Positions 33,114-46,230 of a stretch of 64,000 nt of DNA are shown here, piece by piece (the stretch's first letter is position 1; every line of letters begins with the position of its first letter). The position numbers and the translations under genes were made by a program. Under the pieces are notes generated by a model that was not told the DNA's origin, ran no database searches, and worked only from the letters and a program-made list of their open reading frames with translations. This stretch comes from Cryptomeria japonica. Lineage: Eukaryota > Streptophyta > Pinopsida > Cupressales > Cupressaceae. The stretch is taken from the NCBI RefSeq assembly GCF_030272615.1, contig NC_081405.1:605352177-605416176 (forward strand), given 5' to 3'.

Positions 33114-34904
33114 GATGTTTTGTTTCTGGGGAAAAAGAAAACTGCAGAGATAACATGGAAAGATATGAAGACCAGATTTGATTATATAACTTCTTTGCAT
33201 TCCATGCAGGCATTTATTAAGAAAAGTTCAACGTCCATGTATTTCTTTTTTCTGTTCTGATCTAGATTTCACCTAGGCAATTTTAGCATAATTGGAAGAC
33301 TTCTTTAAGGATGTACAAATCTCCAGGGATGGTTTGTCTTCTGAAGACGAGGAATTTTTACAGTGTAGAATATGGATGTCAAAAATCATGTTTAGATAGT
33401 ACTTATATCTATGATATCCTCGAATTTTGGTCTACTATCTTATAGATTTTCTATGATCTCATTATGCATATAAAAGTCATACATGTCTAAAGCCATTGTT
33501 GACAAATGATTCAAGATATTCTTTTATGGCTCAAAATTGTAGTAGTTTTTACTCTATATCAATTCTTACGACATCATCTTACCTCTAACTTTGCTAAAAA
33601 TTCCATTTGTTATTCTCCTCGGCCATAGTCCTCGTCAATCCTCAATGGTAGAATGTTATGTTTGCCCACACTTCGTTATAATTTGAAGGTGAAGTCAATT
33701 ATTGGCAATGGCATGTATTCTAAGTAATATTTTCCTTGCGAAGAAGTATCCTATTAGTATTAGTATTAGTATTTATATATCAACATACAAGTTGTGCATT
33801 GTAACATGTTCATAAAATTATCCACCAAGGAACTTAAGTCACCAATGACGTAGGCATCTAGTTTGGTTGTCTCAAAAAAGACAAGACAAGTGATAGTTTG
33901 TTATTGATATTATTGAAGCAAACCATAAAATGTGGAAATGAATCTATTGTGAATAGTACCATAGGTTACGAGCCCATGAAATCTAGGCTATCCAAGATTG
34001 CTTTATCTTCCAAAGTCTGGTGGACTATAAATCAATGATGACATGTTCCAATCCAATGCACTTAGGGATGACAAAAACAAATTAGTACAATGCATCTTCT
34101 TGTTTAGCTGTTAATACAAATTATAGACTTGATTAGTGTTCAATAATTTTTTATAATCTGATTGAAAAAGTTAGTCCTAGTCTTATTTATTTTCTCATAA
34201 CTTTTCTACGAAGGGTTCAATTGTAGTTGTTGATTTTACCATAGATTGTATATGGTCATTGATCTAGGGCAACATGTTCATTTCTTACTTAAGGATAAAA
34301 GTAGTGACAAGCATCTTGGTGTCTCTCTATTTTACACTTGGCCCTTGCTTGCCTTTAGCGGAAAATAGCAATGCTGGAGTTGGCATTCAGGTAATTGTAG
34401 TGCTGTGACATTTACATTTGTACAACAGTGAAAGGGCAGCAAATGGAGAAGTAAATGGGGCATAATGAAGCTTTGAGCTAAGATAAATTGTGGTGAAAAA
34501 TATCTTTGACTACTGGGATGACAAAAGCAAATTGAATGAGACTCAAAGGATTTAGGATGCCTATATTTGTTCTCCAAAAATGAAAAGTTCTTCCTGTTTA
34601 GGAAAATTGATCCGTAAACTCGCTTATCAACCGTGGGAAAATTTGTGGGAGCAACAAGTGTCTCTTTGTATCCTTCAAGACATTGCATCTAGACATTCAA
34701 CCACCTTGTTTCAACTGTAGTAGAACCATGGAGCAGATTATTTTCTCTTCATTTCATTTGAGTGAAACCAAAATGTGGAATTCTAGAAATCACAATTCTT
34801 TTTTACCCTTGAGGCATACCTGCATTTCACTATTTTAAATATGGTAGTACATCTATTACAATCCTAGAAATTGAATGATCAGATGGTGATACCATCCTTC
34901 ATGA
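33114..34904. other. No gene recognised
   Basis: About 1.8 kb of unique-looking sequence without a supportable ORF or element. The minus-strand open stretch at 34332-34688 has no family signature. Confidence 0.35.
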
Positions 34905-35760
34905 GGTATTCCATTGCCTTAGTAGACATGTATCTAAAATCTCAAACAATACATAGGCATATGAACTCTTTGACAAAATGACTAAAAAAGATGGAGCCTC
35001 GTGGAATGCAATTATCACAGGATGTGCACAGCTTAATTTGCTAAAAACGGTCTTGCAAGCTTATAAGAAAATGCACTTGGTAGGTATAAGGCCAGTCTCT
35101 ACAACCTTTACTAGCATCCTTCCAATTTGTGCTAAAATGGGAGTTTTGCAACAAGGCATTGTCATACATCAGCGAATAGTTGAACGTGGATTTCCTCAGA
35201 TGCAAGATTGTAGTATATGCAAAATATGTTTCTATTTTCACAATTTTTTACTGAATTTCGCTTGCCTTTGCAAGAATGGTATCTTTTCAAATACGATAGG
35301 GACATCTCTGAAAGGATAAATGAAGGGGAGTTTTTCAGATGTTACAGTTGCAACTACTGTGGTAGGAATCGATGCAAAATGAGGATGAATACACACGGCA
35401 CATGCACTAATTGAGTTGCATATTTCAGCAATAGTATTTGGCAAGACTCTTCTTGATTTTCAAGCCCTCAATTTTCCTTATTCCTGGTTGTGCACAGATC
35501 CCTTAAAAATAACTCGCTAAATCCATGGCAAGAGACTTACCTCAAGATTCTGCTACATTATGGAAACAAGCACAAAAAGTGAAAGTCTATCTCTGAAGAC
35601 CTCCCTTTCAACCAAAAACCAAAAGACACCTTAGCAACCTTCTGTGAAACTACCTTGAAGGGATATTATTGTCTTGTTACTGATGCAATTACCCTGGTAT
35701 GCATGAATACAAAATGTGGAAGCATAGACAAGACACGTGAACCACTTTGTAGAATTCTTC
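34905..35760 (+). pseudogene. Pentatricopeptide-repeat (PPR) gene relic
   Basis: Successive pieces read like a PLS-type PPR protein. IALVDMY at about 34914 and AYELFDKM at about 34955 lead into KKDGASWNAIITGCAQ...LLKTVLQAYKKMHLVGIRPVSTTFTSILPICAKMGVLQQGIVIHQRIVERGF (34978-35200). SDVTVATTVVGIDAK and HTAHALIE follow near 35335-35415, and VTDAITLVCMNTKCGSIDK near 35675-35745. PPR proteins bind organellar RNA and guide editing, splicing or stability. The pieces are in different frames with stops and inserted DNA, so this is a dead gene of the large plant PPR family. Confidence 0.65.
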
Positions 35761-37018
35761 CCTTCCTACAACAAAATTTAAAACATTAGAAAGAAATGAC
35801 TATTACTTTCTCGTCTTCCTTTCTACTGGACGGGCTTTCAAACACTTTTGACTCCACCTTATGCGCTAAACTCTACAGCATCGCCAACTGTGACCTGAAA
35901 ATCCTACGGTGATAGTCAGAAACGTGCACCCTAAGAACCTCTTTTGTCTATCCTGTCCTCTGGAGTCGTGCGTTATATTGGGTTGATTTTTGTGAAGAGT
36001 TCTGCAAACCGTTTCGAAAATCAATTACTGCACACCAAAAGAAATTTCATCAAAAGTAAGCATAAAAAGTATGCAACTTCTACATTGCATATATTTGAAA
36101 TAAAATTTATGCAATAAATCTTGTGATTTGATTGGCCAAACAGTAAAGCAATAATCATTGAGCCTGGCTATAGTCCTGGAGCTACTAATAATAAAAATAT
36201 AATGCATCCATCGAATATTTTTTATTCAACAAAAGGAGTTCAAATTGTATCTTCTCACAACAAAATTCTCAGTTTTGCAAGATTAAACTAATCATTTACC
36301 AAACAAGCATGCGACTTCACGTCTTCATTTTTAACGAAACCCTCATTGTCTGCTCGACACCATAAAATTGAATCATAAATATAGGGGAAAAGTACATATT
36401 GAAACATTAAGAAATTTTCAGGCCTCTATTTTATAATAGATAAACAAATATATTTTATATATGCCAGAGGATGTATATATTTATATGGAAGGCTTTGGAA
36501 GCCGACCTTGGGGTCTGCTTAGACTCCTCCCATCTAGATGATTTCTATTGCAAATAAAAAATAAAGAAATAAAATCAACAATTTCAACATGTGTAAATTA
36601 TAGGGTCTATACACCATAAATGAAATATGATTCTTTAGGTCAAGAAGCTTGCAATACTACTCAGAATCCTCTACCATATACTACTCAGAATCCTCTACCA
36701 TATATTCCAGCTTAATGACTAGATACAATAAATGTAAATGTATACCCCATAAAAAGAATGTGTCCAGAAAGGGCAACCATTTATTTTATTTGTGCAACCC
36801 CTCCTATACCAAAGAAAGAGAAAGGGCTATCATTATTGGAAGCCACAATTCCTTTGAGGCATTCTGTTAAACAGTTTGCAGACCTTCTATACAAAGTCAT
36901 GAGGGCAGATTCCCCAACACAGACTCCCACACCCACAGCCTTCCATAACCCAATTTTCTTTGCACATGAATTAAATTTTATCAATTTAATGAATGCCATA
37001 CATACAGACTTCTACTCA
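35761..37018. other. No gene recognised; one 24 bp tandem duplication
   Basis: About 1.25 kb without a credible gene. ctactcagaatcctctaccatata is duplicated in tandem near 36657-36705. Nothing else supported. Confidence 0.4.
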
Positions 37019-37410
37019 CTAGGGAAGAAACTGTAACCTAAAGATCGGAGCAATGGCGAATGTGACAATAGCAATCGTCATTAAGAGAGCCGCGACGAAT
37101 GGGCCGAAATGAAAGACAGCCCAATCATATAAAAAAACTAAAATGCAAGCACTAAATGAAAACAAACAATTTACCCAGTCAATCCATGGGCGACACAAAA
37201 TTTTAAGAAAGTGTAGGAACTGGGTTACCTGGCTCTGCACAATAAAAGGTTGTAAGAGTAGAAGTAAACTATGAAATAATTGAAAAATGGAAGAAAAAAA
37301 GGACATTTCAAAAATGATGGCAACTGAATCTCGATAGACTGTAAAAAACAGAGGGTTTAATCCAGCATTTAGTGCAACCTTATAGAAGATATTACCCAGC
37401 ATTCAGAAAA
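37019..37410 (-). pseudogene. WAT1-related (EamA-type) transporter relic
   Basis: The minus strand reads MLGNIFYKVALNAGLNPLFFTVYRDSVAIIF, close to the first two helices of WAT1/nodulin-21-like transporters (KVALN.G..P..F..YR). It is followed by hydrophobic stretches (LFSFSACILVFLYDW and FVAALLMTIAIVTFAIAP). WAT1-like proteins are ten-helix membrane carriers for auxin or amino acids. Only about 127 residues remain, and a MITE-like element abuts the 5' side at 37432, so this is a fragment of a host gene. Confidence 0.5.
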
Positions 37411-37431
37411 TGCAATTATTTTACCCATCAT

Positions 37432-37850
37432 ACCAATAGTTGAGCATGTATCAATTGTTGTGAGGGTTGTTGATACTTTTTGTTCCAAAAATTGAACAAA
37501 TAAAACCTATTGTTTGAAACATAAAATATCATTTTTTGTTAGGAAATGTACCAATAGTTGTTAGGAAATGTACTAATATTGTAAAAAGTAACCAATCAGG
37601 TGATGCCATATCAGCTACACAACTATTGGGGCCTCTTTTGCATGCCTATTGGTTTCACTTTTTTTGGGGGTTGTTTTGGACACCTTGGCAAAAAACATGT
37701 TGATGTGGCACCATACTTGATGATGTGGTGCTGAAAGCTTAGTTATAAGCAGGGGACTTGCCAAGTAAGCTATTGTAAAAAGTTGGGAGTGATTTGGAAT
37801 TTCCACGTAGGATTTTGAAAAGCATGAAGTTAGGGTGCTCAACTACTGGT
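37432..37850. mobile_element. MITE-like element with 15 bp terminal inverted repeats
   Basis: ACCAATAGTTGAGCA at 37432-37446 faces TGCTCAACTACTGGT at 37836-37850, an inverted repeat with one mismatch. The interior (419 bp overall) is non-coding and holds a short direct repeat (agttgttaggaaatgta, near 37555). I see no clear target duplication (flanks catcat and gctctt), so the superfamily is open. It lies between the WAT1-like relic and element A. Confidence 0.5.
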
Positions 37851-37962
37851 GCTCTTCCCCTACTTATTTTATTACCAATGTTGCTCACTTGACATGCCCT
37901 ACAGTTTGCCGCAACATTCTAGCTATCTAATTGTATTATTTCAATTATTTAGTTATTGCCAA

Positions 37963-39096
37963 TGTATACACCTAAAAATGGTCTGAAGATAATTAATTAA
38001 ATAAGCAATTATTTAATTAATCCCCCTTCCTAATTTAATGGAATTCATTAGGCAATTTGATTAAATTCTCCCTTTCATCTACTTATTAATAAATCTAAGG
38101 ATTTATTTAATAGGTTCATTTCAATGGTCCCCTTTGATAAATTAATTCAAATTAGTTAATCCTCCCCCCCATTTCAATCAATTCTTCTAATCCTCTAATT
38201 AATTAAAACAAATCAATTTATGAGTTGTTGAGAATCAATCTTTTCCTTTTATTTGAATTTTTAAATTCAAATTACCCACATGTCTCCTAACTTCTAACCA
38301 CCTAACATAACCATCTCTCTAACCTAACCCATTCCACCTAACCTGGGATTTGGCTAACCCTATCTGATCTTGCACATCCTAACCTCCTTATCCTAACTTC
38401 CTATGGTGTGGATATTCTTCCCCTGAGACACATGGCACTTTGGCCACATGTCTCCTCTCTTGGACACTTGCCCTTTGATGAGCAAGGCTCCTTGACACTT
38501 GTCACCATAGAGATGACAAGTGTCCCTTCCTCCAACCTCCTCCAGTTTTACCCTTGATATCTTCAGACTCACTCTTGACCGTTGATTCCTACCACCTCAC
38601 CCCTGGCCTTGGAAATCCTATAAATATCCACCATTTTGGAGCACAAAGGATCCCATCTCATTATCAATTTAGGCATTATTACTATAGGCATATCATTTGA
38701 GCATTATTGTTTTATTGCATTAGCTTAATTTGATCATTTTTTAGCATAATTGTTGAATCATGTAGCTTAATCAATCTCTTTTCTAGCTTAATTGCATCAT
38801 TATCATATCTTAATCATGCATATCATTAGCTTAATTAGTCTCTTGGATCAATCTAGCATAATCAATCTCGTCTTTGCATATCATTATCATTCCAAATCTT
38901 CCATCTAGGTGTAGCCAAGTCACTGGGATTGCTTATCCAGATCTGAAAGCAAATCCATACTTGCATCTCTTAGGAGGCGATAGGTCACTTTGTCATGGTT
39001 CATCTTTCATTTGCTTCTCATTTACTAACCATGCTTGTAATGATCTATTGAGTGTTTGTGTTGCAACTGTTGGTATCACACTTCACAGACGCGACA
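37963..39096 (+). repeat. 5' LTR of element A
   Basis: Starts TGTATACACCTAAAAATGG and ends CTTCACAGACGCGACA. It contains a TATA-like tataaatatcc near 38620 just before ...ttttggagcacaaagga, a likely transcription start region, and an A/T block with repeated agcttaat and atcat motifs in the second half. The PBS follows four bases after the end. Confidence 0.88.
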
Positions 39097-41142
39097 TTTT
39101 TGGCGCCCACCATGGGGCCGGAAAGCTCATTTTTGGCCTCTCAGCATCATCAAATTTCCAATTTAACAGGTTTCTGGTCGGGTCTGATTCAAAATTTCGT
39201 ACGAGTTCCCTTTCTACTCATACGAGTTCCTTTGTGTCCTCATATGAGCAAGGAGAATTATTGTACGATCAAGTGAGAATTGTCATAAACAATTTTGTTT
39301 CTGTGTTTTCAAAGAAGATTACATTTTAGGGGTTTCATGTTTCAATTTGATTATTACTAATGCTAATCCTAGTCTGTTTGTGAGTTTTTCGACAGCCTAA
39401 CTGGTTTTTGTAGGACGAGTGTCAAAGATTACGCTTGTGAAAGCTTCATTTCATCCAAACATAATGACTACTAATGTATCTATTTTGCAGGTTGCCTAGG
39501 AGGACTCAATTGAACTTTATGTCTTCTTGAAACTTTCTAGGCACACTTTTTTTTGCTAAAAGAAATGAACAAAAATGTATTATGTGTTTTGACGATAGGC
39601 GAGTATGCTCTCACCTTTCTTAGGTGATCAGAAAGCCAGACTCATCCTTTGCTTTCATTAGTGCATATCTTTAGCGGGCCTGCCCTCCCCAGGAGCCTAT
39701 AAGGCCAAAGCCATTAAGGCCGGTGAGAGGGGAACGACCCAAGTGGGAACAACTAACGTCAAGTACTCCAACCCACTATAAAATAAATATAATTTGATGA
39801 AAATCAAGTCAACAACAGTGCTCAGGAATAGCTCTCCTTTATACCTTTGGGTATATCAAACCTTGGTTTTCAAGGCTGGGAGACCTCTTAATTGAGTTTA
39901 TACCCCGACGCACTAAATGAATCTCTTACTACTTCCAATTAAATTAGAATCTACCTGATTCGCCTCTGAAAGAGGGACAATCTTTGTGCAAGAGAGATAG
40001 TAACTCTCCCAATACACTTGCCATATCGTGCCCCCATTAACATTTGGAGTCGGATAATACGACGTTGAGAATCCATTGCGTGAGACTCAACGGTTGTATT
40101 CTGATTAGCTATCAGGTGTGTACCTAAGTTTGCAAGCAAAGGTTTTCTCTCTTAGCCAGCTTAGGTAGCGTATTGTGTTTGAGGTCACTTAACATATCAC
40201 GTGTTTGTTATATCTTCATCCCTAAAACAGAAAATCAAATATCTAAGAAACTGGAAAACAAAAGCAAAACATCAGACTTCATTGATCAAAAATCTGTCCA
40301 AACAAATTTTTTGTCTTTGTTTTGTCCTTTGTCATACGAGCTTGTTAGTTTGTCGTACGAGGCATCTAGTCTATCGTCTGGTCCAGTGAGAGTTGTCGTA
40401 CGAGCCAGTTTAGCAGAAAAATTTGTGTTATCTTTCATCGTCTAGCCCAGTGATAATTGTTGTACGAGTCATCTTAGCAGATAATTTTGTGTCATCATTT
40501 GTCATCTAATTCTGTGAGAAAGCTCGTACGAGTTTATGTATTCTGTCGTGCGAGATTTCTGGTTTGTAGTATGAGCCTATCTAAATTTTCGTTCAGGGCT
40601 ATATAAGGTGTCATACGAATTTATGTCTCTGTCTGCCCAGAACTATCTTCTTGCATGTCTTTTTCAGATCTGTCATATTGTCTTGGTCAGTTTACAATGA
40701 GCATAAACACTTATTATCTGTCATTATGTGCTTAGATTATCATCTGTCAAATCGGACTCTAGAAATAGACACCTCAAGATTTTCAAGTATTCGCCTTCAA
40801 CAAGTTCAAGATCTAAACATCTCAAAGTGCATCATCACCCTCTTTAATAAATTGATCACTCAAAACATAGTTTCTTATCAAGATCTATCATCCTCTATCA
40901 TGAAACTACAATATTTGGTCAAGACAATCTTGTCCCACATCGTAGGATATATCGTTCCTATTGGACTGGGTTTTTATCAAAATCATCATCATTGCACTCC
41001 AAAACCGAAGATCAAAAAACTTGCCAACTTTTAAAACACTTGAATCATCTTTTCATGTCATATCACTCTATCACATTAACAGTTGATCACTTGTCAAAAC
41101 AACTTTTGGACAATCGAATCCTAGCACAATATCTAACACACG
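39097..41142 (+). mobile_element. PBS and leader of element A, with clustered cgtacgag motifs
   Basis: The PBS tggcgcccaccatggggcc is at 39101-39119. The 2 kb leader has no convincing gene. It contains about a dozen copies of the palindromic octamer cgtacgag or one-base variants (39198, 39218, 39262, 40333, 40354, 40397, 40461, 40525, 40547 and others). It also holds aggatatatcgttcct at 40944, repeated exactly in the 3' UTR at 49779. Roles in packaging or expression are possible but unproven. Confidence 0.6.
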
Positions 41143-42932
41143 CGTATGCCCGTTTTAACCAGGGCTGAGAGACGAAAGATCGCAGAGATGGAAATCGAAA
41201 CACTGGAAATAACTGAAGATCATAGAGCCATGGAACATAAAAATGAAATACTTGAGTTGAAGAGGAAATAATAGAACAACATGCTAGAGACATCAAACAA
41301 GATCCTCAATTCGATAAATTTATGCAAAAATTATTGGAGGGAGAAAAAGAAAAATATTTCCTAATGTTAGCAAAATCTGGTGCTACACTCCCCCAAGATT
41401 TTGATGTGAACAAATTGACACAAAATAAAAGTGACCCTCCCCCTAATAATGAACAATATGAGGATATTTTTGGTCTCAAAATGAATGACACGTCAATTCC
41501 TAGTAACACCAAAACCAATGAGGAAACTTACATTCCCAAAAGGGATGACGTAGATATTCTAAATAACATTCAATCCAATGAGGATACAAGAAGGGGTAGA
41601 GATGATACAAGAAGAGATCAAGATCCTCCTAGAATGCAAAATCATGGTTATGCAATAACAAATCATGTTGATAATTGCATCACAACTCTCACATAACAAA
41701 TACAAACACTGCAAACACAAATTCAAGATATGCAGAGAGGAAATGTTAGAAGATACTCGCTTCAAGAAATCTGTTCGTATCCATTCAACAGAAATCTAAA
41801 GATGATACCATTTCCTATAGGTTGTGAAACTCCTAGATACAAAAAATATGATGGAAGAACTGACCCTCAAGATCATATACGAGAATTTTGCACAGTGAGT
41901 ATGGAGTTTGTACATGAGGATACCTACTTGATGAGATTATTTCTGAAAAGCTTAACTGGACTAGCTATGGAATGGTTCTCCAAACTTACACCTGGAATCA
42001 GATCATTCTCAGAATTGGTGAATAAGTTTGTTTCACAATACTCTTACAACATACAACATGAAGTAACAATGTTAGACCTATGTAATGCCAAACAAAAGAG
42101 TGGAGAACCTTTCATGACATTTTTATAGAGATGGAGACGGTTAGCTTCATGATATCCTCGTACAATGCTAGAGTATGAAAAAATGGACATATTCATCGAC
42201 AACCTAAATGATCAAATGAGTTATAATCTAAAAATGCATGGACATCAAAGTTTTGGAAAGATGATTGATAATGGAATCAGCATAGAGGAAGCCATGATAA
42301 AGAAAGGTGAGTTGAAAATATACAAAGAAGGAGTTCATCCTCCTAACAACACTAATAACAACAACCACAATGATAAGCCAAAGTTTTGGAATAGAAATCA
42401 TAATGTCGTCAATGATGGAATAGTGGATAACAACAATGTGAAACCAAAACAACCAGTTTTTAATTTATCCAATCACTCAGTAGCGGCTCAGCAAAACAAC
42501 AATCACCAAAAAGCAACTATCAAAAATTTCTTTCGAAGGCAATTTACAAACATTGGTGAACCCCTTGGGTCAGCACTAAAGAAGCTTCTCGCAAACAAAT
42601 TGATTACTTTTCCAGAAGAAAGGAACTCCGAACCTCAATTAAAACCCCCTTGGTGGAATGATAACCATTATTGTGATTTCCATCGAAACAAGGGACATCA
42701 CACAGATAATTGTCAGCAGTTGAAACATGTCATCCAAGATTTGATTGATAATGGAGTAATAACTGTGGATGGACATACAACAAACGAATCTCATACAAAT
42801 TTTAAAAATCTGCTTCCAAACTATGAGGAGGGTGAATCATCAACAACAAATAATGGTAAGGGTAAAGTGAAGGTAAACTATTCTCATACATATGATAATG
42901 TGGTAAATGTGATTGTAGTTAAAGAAAAGTAA
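41143..42932 (+). mobile_element. gag region of element A
   Basis: Begins MPVLTRAERRKIAEMEIETL. A capsid-type (Retrotrans_gag-like) core lies at 41790-42300 (YKKYDGRTDPQDHIREFCTV, LFLKSLTGLAMEWFSKLTPG, FVSQYS), then an N-rich linker. A knuckle-like CDFHRNKGHHTDNCQQLK sits near 42670. Gag would form the particle and bind element RNA. Similarity to element B's gag is clear throughout. Fossil, in several frames. Confidence 0.8.
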
Positions 42933-42980
42933 AATCAAGAACCTGCTCATGCTATCACAAGAAGCAAAGATAAAGTTGTT

Positions 42981-43955
42981 TTGCCGGGTCCTACAACAAA
43001 CACATCATCCACTACAAAACAATATAATCTAGTGGAGCAATTGAAGAAAATGCCTGCCCAAATATCCATCTTAGAACTTTTAAATCTATCACCTGCACAC
43101 AAAGAAATTCTAGAAAGAGAATTAGTAGATACAATAATGTCTAAATATATTGATATAGATCAATTCCAAACCATGGTGGGACACCTCACAACCCCTCACT
43201 GCTTATCATTCACCGAAGAAGACGACATGTCCTTGCAACATCCACATAATGCTCCCTTGCATGTAGAAGTCATCATTCATAAGACGCGAGTTAAACATGT
43301 CCTAATAGATGGAGGAGTTGGCTTAAATGTTTGCTCTTTGAGTCTAGTCCGTGCTCTAGGTTATTCAGAAGATGCAATTGATCCTCGAAAAAAGACCACC
43401 ATTAAAGCCTATGATGAAGAAGAACATTCCTCTAGAGGAATTGTGATGTTACCCATCAAAGTGGGACCTTTACAGAAAGACACAACATGCCAATTTCAAG
43501 ACTTAGACTTATCATACAACATACTCTTGGGAAGACCCTGGATACATGACATACAAGTTGTTCCATCAACATATCATCAGTACCTAAAGTTTCCCTACAC
43601 TGGGCAAGAAATCACAATCTCAGTAGATTCAAATCCATTTCAGTATTGTAGTAACCTCAAACCAGCTCAAGAAGTCATTGTTCCTCATAGTAGGGAGGAA
43701 TCATCTTCAAACACACAATCTAAAGAAAAATTATTTGCCTCAATTTTGTCAAGTATGGAAAAACAAATTCAGCTAAGAGATCGAGGGAATGGAGAATACT
43801 CAATATCACAATTACCGCTTTCTCCAAAATCCTTTGGAAAACTATCAAACTCTAAACAACAACCAATTGTAAAACATCTTCCGATATTTGACAGAGCATT
43901 TGTTAGTGCTGGGACCTTATCAGAGGAAACAGAAGACAAAGATGTGCTACAGTGA
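42981..43955 (+). mobile_element. Aspartic protease region of element A
   Basis: About 324 residues with the retropepsin motif VLIDGGVGLNVCSLSLVRALG followed by ILLGRPWIHDIQVVPSTYHQ, the D-[ST/G]-G and ILGRPW signatures of Ty3/gypsy proteases. Element B has the same domain at 60201 onward. The protease would cut the Gag-Pol polyprotein. Fossil. Confidence 0.8.
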
Positions 43956-45338
43956 CTATACAAGGATGAAGAAGTTCAACAAAAGATCAACAATGTCTGC
44001 ATACCTACAGAAAAGTATGGAAAAGGATTCAACATTCTCAGAAAGATGGGATATGCTGGAACATGTCCTATAGGGAAAATAAAAGAAGGTATATTAGAAC
44101 CTATCCAACCTCATACTTAATAGGCTATAGACAAAGCAGGCTTACGGTATGGACACGTTACTTTACTAGAAGACACATCTTTTAGCCAACAAGAAGAAGA
44201 ATATGAAAATAGACAAGAACAACTGGTAACTGAAAGAGAAGAAACACCATCTAAACAACAAGCTCAAGCAAACATGAAATGGGAAAAGAAACAAGCTTCA
44301 AATCAACAAGAAAAACAAACTAAAAGCACCTCCCAAACAACCTTAAATCTCACTCAAAACAAGCATGAACCTGGTACTAATCAAGGAGAGCTCATAACAA
44401 GGTTGACAGAACTCAATCTCAGTCCCGAAGAGGTTGAATATGAAAGAAGAAAAGATATAACAAGAAAAATTGAAGAAACAAATCAAATACTATATGAACA
44501 AATCTGTAGATTCCAAGCTGCAAGTGATACATATTCTAATGAATAGGAATGGGATTCCTATCACTCTAAAGAATCAGCTGAAGAAAATTGCTTTGAAGAA
44601 GATGTAGGAGTCGGTGTAGTTCACATGTATGAAGGGCAAACATTAGGAACTAGTTCATTTGAATTAGAATCACATTCGACTGACTTAGACTTAATCAAGG
44701 ATGATAAGGAGCTCCTTGTGCAAGGTCATTTTGATGAGAGTACCGTTCTAGACATCGACATACATATAGAAAAATTTGATACATCCATCATGACCCTTGA
44801 TACTCTCGAAACATCTCAACTTGATGACCCCCTACCTCTAATCCACCCCAAGCTTATTGATTGGGAAAATGAAGGACATACTGCCACTGATACCTTTCCG
44901 AATGACCATGCCATATCCGTATATCTTAATGCAATCGAACCCACAACAACTTTCACCAAAAATTTTAGCAACGCACCTTCTAGTCAAGTGGGTGCCAAAT
45001 CTCCTAGTCGCAAAAAGGAAAATAAAGAAAACAATATCAGGTATAATGCTGAAAACCATTTCTTGGCATCATTAGATCAAGAAAAAGTAAAAAGAAAGGA
45101 TGCATCTAACAGTGAAAACCTCCTCGAGGTGCTGGAAGATGGGAGATTTGACATTTTACCTGCACACTATCAAGAAAGGTCATCCATTTTAATTGAACCA
45201 ACAGAGGCAGTTAACATTGGGACAACAAAGCAACCAAAGATCCTACATCCAACAACTTCTCTGTCAAATGAAGAAATGCAACAATATATGGAATTCTTCA
45301 AACGACAGCAAATCAATTTCGCCTAGTCATATGCAGAC
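43956..45338 (+). mobile_element. Protease-RT spacer of element A
   Basis: A 1.4 kb stretch with two open pieces (44274-44546 and 44625-45326) rich in E, Q, S, T and D. No fold is recognised. Long low-complexity spacers between protease and RT are common in Tat/Ogre-type elements. Fossil. Confidence 0.55.
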
Positions 45339-46230
45339 ATGCCAGGATTGGATCTAGAGCTTATTATGCATCACTTAAATGTCAGTCCAGGAGCCAAACC
45401 AGTTAAACAGAAATTAAGGAAAATGCATCCACATATTGCTCTTCTAGTCAAAGAAGAATTAAAGAAATTATTGGATGTCGGATTCATCATACCTGTAGCT
45501 TATCCTCAATGGGTATCCAACATCATTCTTGTTTCCAAACCAGATAAAAGTATCAGAATATGCACAAACTTCAAAGATCTTAATAATGTGTGTCCAAAAG
45601 ATGACTTTCCTTTGCCTAACATTGACATCATTGTAGATTTAACTGTTGGACACTCCATGTTCTCTCTAATGGATGGTTTCTTGAGATACAATCAGATTAA
45701 AATAGCACCTAAAGATCAAGAAAAGATAGGTTTCACATGCCCGTGGGGTACTTTCTGCTAGAACGTCATGCCTTTTGGACTAAAGAATGCAAGTGCTACA
45801 TATCAGAGAGCTATGACAACAATATTCCATGACATGATGCATACATTCATGGAAGATTATGTGGATGACATCTTGACAAAATCATACAACAGAGAAGACC
45901 ATATAGGAATACTCGAAAAAGATCTTTGACAGGTTAGAATAGTATAGCTACGACTCAATCCCAAGAAATGTGCCTTTGGTGTCACTTCAGGCAATCTATT
46001 GGGATACATTGTTTCAGCTAGAGGTATAGAAGTAGATCTAGCTAAGGTCAAAGAAATCATGGAAATGGCATCTCCCAGAAATATCAGTCAACTCAGATCA
46101 CTCCAAGGAAGACTCCAGTCAATCAGAAGATTTGTTGCTCAACTGGCAGATAAATGTCAACCATTTACTCATCTATTACACAAAAATGTTCATTTCAAGT
46201 GGGACCATTAATGTGAGGATGCATTCAACA
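45339..46230 (+). mobile_element. Reverse transcriptase region of element A
   Basis: Shows the Ty3-type RT motifs: GFIIPVAYPQWVSNIILV, KSIRICTNFKDLN, FPLPNIDIIVD, then YVDD at about 45858 and LLGYIVSARGIEVDLAKVKEI. These identify the polymerase that copies the element's RNA. Fossil with several interruptions. Confidence 0.85.
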
